From G965212005 sp965212005 (GTDB taxonomy: Bacteria > Pseudomonadota > Gammaproteobacteria > Porifericomitales > Porifericomitaceae): a stretch of 64,000 nucleotides of DNA. Location of the stretch: assembly GCA_965212005.1 (NCBI GenBank), contig OZ243038.1, positions 682,001 to 746,000 of the forward strand, given 5' to 3'. This document shows positions 24,977-35,200 of the stretch, piece by piece; positions within the stretch are counted from its first letter, which is position 1, and the number at the start of each line of letters is the position of its first letter. The translations under genes and the position numbers were made by a program. The notes beneath the pieces were generated by a model, which saw only the letters and a list, made by a program, of their open reading frames with translations, did no database searches and was not told the DNA's origin.

Positions 24977-25003
24977 CCCCCTTGCCCCCCTTGTCAGGGG
25001 GGT
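24977..25003 (-). terminator. GC hairpin downstream of the DUF1640 gene
   Basis: On the minus strand, CCCCCT-TGTC/GACA-AGGGGG forms a strong stem, with a second G-run and TTTT just after it. It lies about 65 bp past the DUF1640 stop. It is the same hairpin that follows the three giant genes. Confidence 0.5.
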
Positions 25004-25065
25004 GGTGGCGGGTGCTGCCGCGGCGCGTCTGTTGTCACCGATGAAACAGGCCCGCTTCGCTCCAG

Positions 25066-25497
25066 TCAGTTCACAATCAGGCTTATCAATGTAACGATTA
25101 CACCACCCTGGGCAATCAGTGCGCCTATCATCCATTTCAACAAATCAGCCTTCAGGTTTGCAATGTCAGCCTGAGTGGCCAGACGCAGTGCCTCAATCTC
25201 AGCCTTGGTGGCCTGGCGCAGTGCCTCAATGTCAGCCTTGGTGGCCAGACGCAGTGCCTCAATGTCAGCCTTGGTGGCCAGACGCAGTGCCTCAATATCA
25301 GCCTTAATGCCTTCAATGTCAGCCTTAATGCCTTCAATGTCAGCCTTAATGCCTTCAATCTCAGCCTTGGTGGCCAGATTGCTATTGAGTAGATTGACCT
25401 GTTCATCGGCCAGCACTTCGGCCTGTTCTTCGGTAAAGCCGTGTTCAGTCAAGTGCTTAATGAACTTGTGCGTATCGAATGCGATTGCTTCAGTCAT
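25066..25497 (-). CDS. DUF1640-type coiled-coil protein with C-terminal membrane anchor
   Basis: A complete 143-aa protein. The N-terminal 40 residues (FDTHKFIKHLTEHGFTEEQAEVLADEQ) match the start of DUF1640/CCDC90-like proteins. The middle is a long coiled coil made of near-exact repeats: three heptads of IEGIKAD, then about four 11-residue units of the IEALRLATKAD type, encoded by 21-bp and 33-bp DNA repeats. The last 25 residues (MIGALIAQGGVIVTLISLIV) form one transmembrane helix. Its bacterial function is not established; homologues are membrane-anchored coiled coils. It is transcribed in the same direction as the giant genes and has a promoter and leader homologous to theirs. No clear Shine-Dalgarno precedes the ATG. 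Confidence 0.88.
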   Translation of the reverse strand: MTEAIAFDTHKFIKHLTEHGFTEEQAEVLADEQVNLLNSNLATKAEIEGIKADIEGIKADIEGIKADIEALRLATKADIEALRLATKADIEALRQATKAEIEALRLATQADIANLKADLLKWMIGALIAQGGVIVTLISLIVN

Positions 25498-25804
25498 TGG
25501 GGGACAAGGCCGGATGGTGCGGATGGTGCCGGACAGGTGCCCTTTGGGCTACGCGCAACGGCGCGCCCGGCACTCATGGCCGTGCCCCTGATTTGTGCGG
25601 GAGGGAGAAAACCATTGCCCGCCCGAGAGGGGCACAGGCGGCCACTGTTCGGCAAAAGCGGGAGACGGCGGCAGCCACCCATCCGGACAGCAGGGCAAGC
25701 ATCGACACCCGACCGGCCTTCGCGGACGGTTGGCATCCATACGGAAAAAACATTTTGCACAGCATCATCATTACCCCGGTAGTACCGTGACGGTTTTACA
25801 ATAG
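25498..25804 (-). promoter_or_regulatory. Long conserved leader of the DUF1640 gene
   Basis: About 300 nt separate the promoter from the start codon. The segment around 25620-25735 is homologous to the leaders of genes A, B and C. It contains AAGGCCGGTCGGGTG, GATGCTTGCC, CTGTCCGG-TGGGTGG and CCGCTTTTGCCG. A short frame MLALLSGWVAA (ATG at 25700-25702) is preserved, with only synonymous differences to A and C over the first eight codons. It may be an RNA regulatory element or a leader peptide. Confidence 0.55.
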
Positions 25805-25810
25805 CGATAC

Positions 25811-25839
25811 TTTATAACAGACGCGGCTGCCGTTGCCAA
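25811..25839 (-). promoter_or_regulatory. Promoter of the DUF1640 gene (TTGGCA-17-TATAAA)
   Basis: On the minus strand, -35 TTGGCA (25834-25839), a 17-bp spacer and -10 TATAAA (25811-25816). The spacer (ACGGC...GTCTGT) aligns with the spacers of the promoters of genes A and B, so the three are homologous. Confidence 0.7.
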
Positions 25840-26176
25840 GCCTTTGTATGGGTCCATAACATATGGCAGGCCCATAACCGGCACGCCGGATGGTTGACCG
25901 GCAAGGATGGTACGGGAGGCCGCGGCGCGCGCGTCAATGAGTGAACAGTCCGCGGCGCATGCCATCACGTACGCCGCCCGGCGCCATCTGCCAGGCAAAG
26001 CGTGCCATGGGGGCGGTGGGAAGCCCCGGAGCGGCGTGTTTCGCGGGCCGGGGGCCGCCGGGGGTCACGGGCAAATCCGGCTCCCCCTTGCCAGGGGGGG
26101 CGGTACGTCGACGCGCCGGCCTCAGTAGCGGACAGACCCCTCCAGGCCAACACCCGAGTGTCACGGGCAAATCCGC
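25840..26176. repeat. Conserved flank and tail repeats, with a decayed copy of the gene 3' end
   Basis: No gene is seen. 25840-25960 is the conserved flank also found next to the IS remnants, here joined directly to the promoter without an IS. 26020-26110 holds one array unit and a hairpin. At 26121-26148 there is a second copy of the last codons of gene A (GLEGSVRY-stop), exactly 100 bp from the real 3' end, differing at about three of 30 bases. The tail unit has evidently been duplicated. Confidence 0.75.
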
Positions 26177-26208
26177 CACCCCCCCTGCTCCTCTTGTCAG
26201 GGGGTGGC
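26177..26208 (-). terminator. Hairpin after gene A
   Basis: CCACCCCC and GGGGGTGG form an 8-bp stem about 15 bp past the stop codon of gene A. No T-tract is present, so it may stabilise or end the transcript, but the call is tentative. Confidence 0.45.
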
Positions 26209-26221
26209 GGTACGTCGGCCT

Positions 26222-29200
26222 TTAGTAGCGGACAGAGCCCTCCAGGCCGAATTCATGATCCTCGGCATGCTCGCCGTACAGCTCCAGCTTCAGGCCATCG
26301 CCTCGCCAGGCCGGGCCCAGAACGTCCGTAAAGTCCATCACCATGCGCTGGCGGGCGCCGGCGCTGTCCCAGCCCGGCTCCAGCGCGAACCTCACACCAC
26401 GACCCCACAGACTCGGGGCTATGCCGACCTCCGCGCTTACCTCCCAGGCCTCAAAGTCCGATTCCTCGTGCACCAGCAAGTAATGCCCGTCCAGCCGCAA
26501 GCGGGTGCCGCTGCGCGGATTGGCGTATTCAACACCCGCCCCCAGATCCGCGCCCGCGCCGGTCTCGACGTCGCCGAGATCCCAGCGCAGACCCAGCTCA
26601 AAGCGCTGGCCAAAGCGCCCACCGCGCGCCGACGCCGCCCCGTGGCGCTTGCCTGCCAGCGCCATGCGCAGGCGATGCGCGCGGGTGGTCACCGACGACA
26701 AGTTCTGCTCGCTGTCTGACTCGAGCTCAACCGTCAATGCGCTGGCCTTTAACGCCACGTCCGCGCGGCCCCCGGACCACAGCTTGCCGCGTGCGCCCAG
26801 CGCCGCCGTTTGCATTTCCACGTCTGTTTTCCTGCTCTCCCCGCTATCGGTTATTTCAGACTCGCCCAGGCCGTAGCCCACCAGGCCCCATACACTCAAG
26901 CCGGGGCGCGCTTGCCACTGCACGTAAGGCAAGATACTGGTCAGCTCAGTCTCCACCTCGCCATCGGCAATATCGGCGCTGCTAAAGTCCGCCTCGCCCC
27001 TGCTGTGCGAGACCGCAACACCCACCAGCGTGCGCCTGTTCGCCCGGTAGTCCAGGCCCAGGTAGCCCGAGACGATATCGCCGTCCAACTGAAAGCCATC
27101 TTCAGGCTCGCCCTCGTAATTACCCACCGCGCCACGCGCCCACAAGGTGGTGGCGCCCACGCCGGCGGCGTCGCCCTCATTCAGGCTGAGCTGAAAAGCA
27201 CTGCCGACAAACAGCGCGCCGACGGAGGTCTGCTGGCCGCCGGCTGAAGCCGGCACGGGCTGGTTGTCTGGCACGTCCCCGGCCGCGGCCTGGCCGTTCC
27301 TCAGGGACTCAAGGCTCAGCGTGCGACCGCCAAACGTCAACTGGCTGCCGCCGGCGCCGCTGCTAAAGCGTTCACCCAGCACATCCACCGCGCCCGATGC
27401 AAACGACCGGCCAAAGGCGCCCAGCGTCATCTCCATCGCCTCGCTGCGGGCACCTTCGATCGGGCCGCCTGTGACCGCAGGCCCCACTGTGACCACCAGC
27501 TCCAGCGTCACGGCGGCGGGCCCGGGCGACGGGGCCGAATCCGTGGCCGTGTAGGTGTAGGTCGTTGCCATTTGCTCCATGTCCGGCGTACCGGAAAGCA
27601 CCCGGGTCATGGCGTTAAAGCTCAGGCCGGACGGCACGTCCGACAGGGCGTAGCTCAGCGTGCCAGTGCCGCCGGTGGCTGCCGGCAGGGTGAGGTCGGT
27701 GATGGCGGTGTTCGCAGTGTAAGTCTGTGCGTCAATGGTTACCCCGCCAAAGCTCAGCGCGCCGCCTGGCGGCGGGGTGGCCGTGACCGGGATGGTGGTG
27801 GCGGTGTCCAGGTTCCCCGCGCCGCTGTGTCCCGCGGCGCCTACCCTGATGCCAAGGTTGGTATTCGTGTCTATGCCGGTGCCACCGTAGGCCAGCGTCA
27901 GCGTCGCCAGCACGGCGCTGGTGCGCACGGCCGTGTTCACCGATACGCCAGTTGCGCCGCCGCTCAGCGTCACGGTGAACAGGTTTGCAACCAGCGTGCC
28001 GACATACTCGGTGTTGGTAAGCATTACCGTCACTGTCGCGCCATCAAGGGCGGCTTCGGTCAGCGAGTCCGGGGAGGCAATGGCCGCGCTCGGCGTGGTG
28101 GCCGCCGCCCGGGTCACGGTGAGGGTATAGGTCTGCGTCGTGCTGCGGTCCTCGGCGGTCACCACCACGGTGATGGGGGTAGCGCCGCCCGCGGTCAGCG
28201 CAATCGCGACGCTGGCCGCGCCGCTGTTCACAGCGGTGCCGTCGACGGTGATGGTGGCGCCGACGTCATCGGTCGCGGTCGGCGTTACCATGATGTCGGT
28301 AACGTCGTTGGCGACGTCCGCGGTGTAGGTCAAGGTGGCGGGCGCAAAGGTCTCGTTAAGCGGGACGCTGCCGGACAGGGTCAGGCCGGCCAAGGTGGCG
28401 ACGTCGCTCTCGTCAATGGCTTCAACCGTGACCGAGGCGGTGAGCAGGTCGCCCACACCGGTGTGCGCCGCGTCCAGCACGGTGACGGTGATGTCAAGGT
28501 TGGTGTCAAAGTCGCTGCTGGCGCGGTCAAAGGCCAGCGTCAGGGTGGCTTCGGTGTCGCTGACGCGGGCCGCCGTGGCCGTCACCCCGGCGGTGGTGGC
28601 CCCGGCGTTGAGCATGATCGAATTGGCGGGCAGTGGGTCCTGATAGGTGGTGTTGATCAGCGTTACCGTCAGCGTGGCGGCGTTCAGGTTGGCCTCGGTC
28701 AGCGAGGCCGGATTGGTGGCGCTGATGGTGGCGGTCGGTGCGGCGGTGACGGTGATGGTGACGGTGTCCGCCGCGGAGTCCAAATCGCCATCGCTGACCA
28801 TCAGCGAGAACTCCAGGTCGGCCGCGCTGTTGGGCGCGGTGAAGGTGGGTCTGGCCACGGCGGTGTCGGACAGGCTTACGCTGGTGCCGCTGCTCTGCGT
28901 CCAAGTATAGGTGTCAATGGCGTCGGCGGTGTCCGGGTCGGCGGAGGCGCTGCCGTCCAGCGTCACGGTCGCGCTCAGCGCAACCGTCTGGTCAGTACCG
29001 GCATTGGCGTCCGGCGCGTCATTGGCACCGGTGATGGTGATGGTGATTTCCTGGGTGACGGTGTCATCGGCGGCGGCGACGACGGTGAAGACGTCATCCT
29101 CCATTTCGTTGGCGGCCAGGGCGTTGGTGTCGTCGGCGGCGTTGTCCAGGGTGTAGGTCCAGACGCCGGTGTCGGCGGCGATGGTGAAAGTGCCGTAGGT

Positions 29201-32200
29201 GCCCGTGCCCCCGGGGTCATCGGCGGCAATGGCGACGAAGGCGGTGTTGCCGCTGGGGTTGGGGTTGTCAATGGTCAAGGTGCCGGTGGCGGTGTTGGCG
29301 GCGACGTCGTCTTCGGTGACGGCGCCTGCGGTGTCGGCGGCGGTGGCGGCGTTAATGGTGATGGGCTGCAAGGCCACGTTCAGCGTTTGCGACGGGCCAC
29401 AATCATTGTCTTTGATGATGTCGTCCGCGTGGGTCACACAGACGAAATAATAATAATCGCCCGGCGTGGTGGGCGGCGTGATGGTAACGGCGGGGGTTAC
29501 CGCCCGGTCGCTGTCGCCGCGCGCAATATCTTCACTGGCGGCGGCGGCGGTGAGGCGGCAAATAGCGGCGTCATCTCCGCCGGCGCTGCATAGAGGCGGC
29601 TCAGGGCTTGGCGATGCGGCGGCGGCCCTTTCTGTCAAGGAGCGATAATATTCAACGCTCGCGCCGGTGGCATCCACGCCTGTATTACTCACCAGGGCGG
29701 TTAGCGTGGTGCCGGAAAGAGTTGACGTGGCGCTCACATCAGGAATCGTCGGCGGCGCTTGCACGAGCACCGCAAGCGGGCCGGTGCAGTTGTTCTCTAC
29801 GTTGATGTCGCTGTCAAGTATCTCAATACAGAGAAAATAATTGAGGGTTGTATCCGCCGCCTGGAGGGTTGGGTCGACGTCGACCATTTGTAATGATTGC
29901 CCTGTAGTACCAACCCGGCCAATGGGGGGTTGGGCAAAGTCGGGGGTCACGTCGACCGCATTGGCCGCATCGAGACTGGCGGCGGTGAGCGGACTTGGCG
30001 TGGCCAGGGTCGTCGGCGCTTCATAAACGATAAAAGTCGCCCTTCCTGATAGCTGCACATTTCCCCCATTCTCCACTGCGGAGGATATCCTGAAGGTTGC
30101 GCCATCCGGCACAGTGGTCGGATTCGCCGCAGGCGCGGGCGTTGCCGAAAATCTCAGATCGGTTACCTCCACGAGAGCGCTGGCGGGCGAGCAGCTGCGA
30201 ACACTGTCCGCTGTGATCGTGACACAGACGAAATAATAATAATCCTCCGAAACGACATCGGCTGGGGTGTTGGTGGCAGCCGTTCCATTATATGGGCTAC
30301 TCGACGTAATCTCCGAGGCGATTGTTACGCCTGTGACAGCGGCGCAAGGTTGGGCATTGGTCGATTCAGTCGCTGAACAGAGCGGCGCGGTGCCGGCGGC
30401 AGCATTCGCTTCAGCAGCATCCACTGGCTGCTCAGCGCGATAAACGCTAAATGTTGCAGTATCCGCAGCGACTGCTGTGCCCGCATTGCTCACCGTGAAG
30501 CGCAAAGTGTCGGTATTCTCACCCGTTGGCGCGGCAATGCTCAGGTTGGGACCGGGCACGTTCACGACGGCGCCGGATGGCGAGCAGGTGCGAACACCGG
30601 CTGATGTCGTGACACAGACGAAATAAGAATAATCGGTCGAATCGGCCGGGGGGTTGATGGCGGCCGTGCCATCATAGGTGCCAGTGGTTGCGACAATCTC
30701 CGCGGTGATGGCTGTGTCTTGTTCAACCGCGCAAGGCTGGGTATTGGTCGATGCAGTCACTGAACAGAGCGGCGCTGTGTTAGCGGCGGTATCCGCTTGA
30801 GCGGCATTCACTGGCTGCTCAGCGCGATAAACGCTAAATGTTACAGTATTCGCAGCGGCTGCTGCGCCCGTATTGCTCACCGTGAATGCCAGCGTGTCGG
30901 TATCCTCACCCGTTGGCGCGGCAATGGTCAGGATGGGACCGGGCACGTTCACGACGGCGCCGGATGGCGAGCAGGTGCGAACACCGGCTGATGTCGTGAC
31001 ACAGACGAAATAAGAATAATCGGTCGAATCGGCCGGGGGGTTGATGGCGGCCGTGCCATCATAGGTGCCAGTGGTTGCGACAATCTCCGCGGTGATGGCT
31101 GTGTCTTGTTCAACCGCGCAAGGCTGGGTATTGGTCGATTCAGTCACTGAACAGAGCGGCGCTGTGTTAGCGGCGGTATCCGCTTGAGCGGCATTCACTG
31201 GCTGCTCAGTGCGATAAACGCTAAATGTTACAGTATTCGCAGCGGCTGCTCCGCCCGTATTGCTCACCGTGAAGCGCAACGTGTCGGTATCCTCACCCGT
31301 TGGCGCGGCAATGGTCAGGATGGGAGCGGGCACGTTCACGACGGCGCCGGATGGCGAGCAGGTGCGAACACCGGCTGATGTCGTGACACAGACGAAATAA
31401 GAATAATCGGTCGAATCGGCCGGGGGGTTGATGGCGGCCGTGCCATCATAGGTGCCAGTGGTTGCGACAATCTCCGCGGTGATGGCTGTGTCTTGTTCAA
31501 CCGCGCAAGGCTGGGTATTGGTCGATTCAGTCACTGAACAGAGCGGCGCTGTGTTAGCGGCGGTATCCGCTTGAGCGGCATTCACTGGCTGCTCAGTGCG
31601 ATAAACGCTAAATGTTACAGTATTCGCAGCGGCTGCTCCGCCCGTATTGCTCACCGTGAATGCCAGCGTGTCGGTATCCTCACCCGTTGGCGCGGCAATG
31701 GTCAGGATGGGAGCGGGCACGTTCACGACGGCGCCGGATGGCGAGCAGCTGCGAACACTGTCTGATGTCGTGACACAGACAAAATAAGAATAATCGGTCG
31801 AATCGGCCGGGGGGTTGATGGCGGCCGTGCCATCATAGGTGCCAGTGGTTGCGACAATCTCCGCGGTGATGGCTGTGTCTTGTTCAACCGCGCAAGGCTG
31901 GGTATTGGTCGATTCAGTCACTGAACAGAGCGGCGCTGTGTTAGCGGCGGTATCCGCTTGAGCGGCATTCACTGGCTGCTCAGTGCGATAAACGCTAAAT
32001 GTTGCAGTATTTGCAGCGACTGCTACGCCCGCATTGTTCACCGTGAATGCCAGCGTGCCGGTATCCTCACCCGTTGGCGCGGCGATGGTCAGACGGGCCA
32101 CGTTCAGCGTTTGCGACGGGCCACAATCATTGTCTTTGATGATGTCGTCCACGTGGGTCACACAGACGAAATAATAATAATCGCCCGGCGTGGTGGGCGG

Positions 32201-35200
32201 CGTGATGGTAACGGCGGGGGTTACCGCCCGGTCGCTGTCGCCGCGCGCAATATCTTCACTGGCGGCGGCGGCGGTGAGGCGGCAAATAGCGGCGTCATCT
32301 CCGCCGGCGCTGCATAGAGGCGGCTCAGGGCTTGGCGATGCGGCGGCGACCCTTTCTGTCAAGGAGCGATAATATTCAACGCTCGCGCCGGTGGCATCCA
32401 CGCCTGTATTACTCACCAGGGCGGTTAGCGTGGTGCCGGAAAGAGTTGACGTGGCGCTCACATCAGGAATCGTCGGCGGCGCTTGCACGACCACCGCAAG
32501 CGGGCCGGTGCAGTTGTTCTCTACGTTGATGTCGCTGTCAAGTATCTCAATACAGAGAAAATAATTGAGGGTTGCCTCCACCGCCTGTTCGGTTGGGTCG
32601 ACGTCGATCGTTCGTTCTGCTGACGTATCAGCACTAAGCCGTAAAATGGGGGGTTGGGCAAGGGTGGGGGTCACGTCGACCGCACTGGCCGCAACAAGAC
32701 TGGCGGCGGTGAGCGGACTTGGCGTGGCCAGGGTCGTCGGCGCTTCATACGCTATAAAATTCGCCCTTCGTGGCAACTGCACATTTCCCCCATTCTCCAC
32801 TGTGGCGGTGATCGTGAAGGTATCGCCATCCGGCACAGTGGTCGGATTCGCCGCAGGCGCGGGCGTTGCCGAAAATCTCAGATCGGTTACCTCCACGAGA
32901 GCGCTGGCGGGCGAGCAGCTGCGAACACTGTCCGCTGTGATCGTGACACAGACGAAATAATAATAATCCTCCGAAACGACATCGGCTGGGGTGTTGGTGG
33001 CAGCCGTTCCATTATATGGGCTACTCGACGTAATCTCCGAGGCGATTGTTACGCCTGTGACAGCGGCGCAAGGTTGGGCATTGGTCGATTCAGTCGCTGA
33101 ACAGAGCGGCGCGGTGCCGGCGGCAGCATTCGCTTCAGCAGCATCCACTGGCTGCTCAGCGCGATAAACGCTAAATGTTGCAGTATCCGCAGCGACTGCT
33201 GTGCCCGCATTGCTCACCGTGAAGCGCAAAGTGTCGGTATTCTCACCCGTTGGCGCGGCAATGCTCAGGTTGGGACCGGGCACGTTCACGACGGCGCCGG
33301 ATGGCGAGCAGGTGCGAGTATTGGCTGATGTCGTGACACAGACGAAATAAGAATAATCGGTCGAATCGGCCGGGGGGGCGATACCGGCCGTGCCATCATA
33401 GGTGCCAGTGGTTGCGACAATCTCCGCGGTGATGTCTGTGTCTTGTTCAACGGCGCAAGGCTGGGCCGGGGTCGATGCAGTCACTGAACAGAGCGGCGCT
33501 GTGTTAGCGGCGGTATTCGCTTGAGCGGCATCCACTGGCTGCTCAGTGCGATAAACGCTAAATGTTACAGTATTCGCAGCGGCTGCTGTGCCCGCATTGC
33601 TCACCGTGAAGCGCAAAGTGCCGGTATCCTCACCCGTTGGCGCGGCAATGGTCAGGATGGGACCAGCCACGGTCACTTGCAGCGCTTCGGATTGGGTGCC
33701 GCATTGATTAGTGCGGTCGAAATCTCCGCCAGGGCCCGACGAGACGGCGACACAAGCGAAATAATAATACGTACCCAGCGTGCTGGGCGCGGGAGCATCG
33801 AAAGTAACACCGGTCACGTCAAACACATCGCCTGCCGCAATCGCTCCCTCTGCAGTGCCATTAAAGCTATGCACTCGGCAAAGCGTGGTCTGCTCCGGGG
33901 TGCAGTCGGCAATTGACCTTCCTGGCACACTTCCGGCATCAGCGAGCGTCATCGTGCGGAAAAAGTTGACGAACCAGGCGGCTCCTGCCGCCCCGTTCCC
34001 CTGATTCGTTACAGTGACGCTAACATCATTGATGGTTTGCCCCGGATTCAAGGAGGTGGGGAGAGATGGCGCAGAAAGAATGGTCAAGTCTCCCGCTGTC
34101 ACGGTCACTTGAGTGGTTGAGGGAGTGCAATCATTGTCGCGAGTGAGGTCATCCGGGTGGATAGCGCAGGCGAAATAATGGTAAGCATCCACCGGGTCGG
34201 GCAAGTTGGGGATGGTGACCATGAAGTTTCCAATATCATCTGAAGTTTCAGGGTTGAGATTTATGTCACTGCGGGTGGCTGCCAGGCAAAGCGTGGCCGT
34301 ATCCACCGCGCAGTCGGGCGTATCGTTGCCCGAATCGCCATCCGTGTCCGCTGTCGGCGGGATTCTGTCAGCGGCGTCTGTTGCGGGAGTCGTCGTGCGA
34401 TAAACGTTCACGCGCCAGTCACCGCTGGCTGCGGTTTCTGTTGTGGACAGATTCTGCGTGGTAGCAGTCAGGGCAGCAGTTGCCCCCGTCGTTAAGCTGG
34501 TCATGCCACCGGGAAAAGTTAGCGCGGTAACCTGCAAATTAACCGTAACGGGCTCCGTGACCGTGATGCTCACCTGTTCGGTGTCGAAGGCGCCGCCGGG
34601 GTCGGTGACGGTCAGGGTCAGCAGATACTCGCCGGGAGGGGTGGCAGCGGGCACCATCCAGTCAGTGTCGGCGCTCGCGGCGGCGGAAAACGTGCCGATG
34701 CCGCCTGCCGCCGTCCACGCGATCGTCAGGTCGTCCAGCTCGTTATCCGGGTCAGTGATGTCGCTCTCCAGCCGCAGGGTTTCACCCGCCGCCACGGTGC
34801 TCCCTTCTACCAGCCGGATGGCCGCATTGGGCCGGGTGTTGACGCCGGTGATGGTGATGGTGACCACCTGCGTCACCGCCACACCATCGGCGGTGGGCGC
34901 GGCGGCGGTAACGGTGAACATATCCTCCACGCTCGCGCCCTCGGTCAGCGCCCGGACTCTCGGAAGGTTGTAATTCAACGAATAGGTCCAGACGCCGTCG
35001 GTGCCGATGGCGAACACGCCGTAGGCGCCGTCGAAGCCGCCGAGAAGGGTCGGATCCACCGGTACAAAGGCCGGTACAAATTCGCTGTTGCCGCTGGTGG
35101 TGGTGATGGTCAGGCGGCCGGTGATCGGGGCGGTCGCGCCCTCGGTGATGGTGCCGGTGGCTACACCGGCGATGCTGGTGGTCAGGGTGCCGGTGGTGGT

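Noticed and set aside
25784..25794. ACCGT-G-ACGGT palindrome downstream of the DUF1640 promoter as a second operator
   Set aside because: The half-sites are in the opposite order to those in the A and B promoter spacers and the position differs; it may be chance.
27572..29593. Long plus-strand frames antisense to genes A, B and C (for example 27572-29593, 35654-37402, 40601-42136, 56982-59057, 60228-62792)
   Set aside because: Gly/Arg-rich translations without domains, lying opposite well-defined Ig-type modules; explained by GC-rich codon usage.
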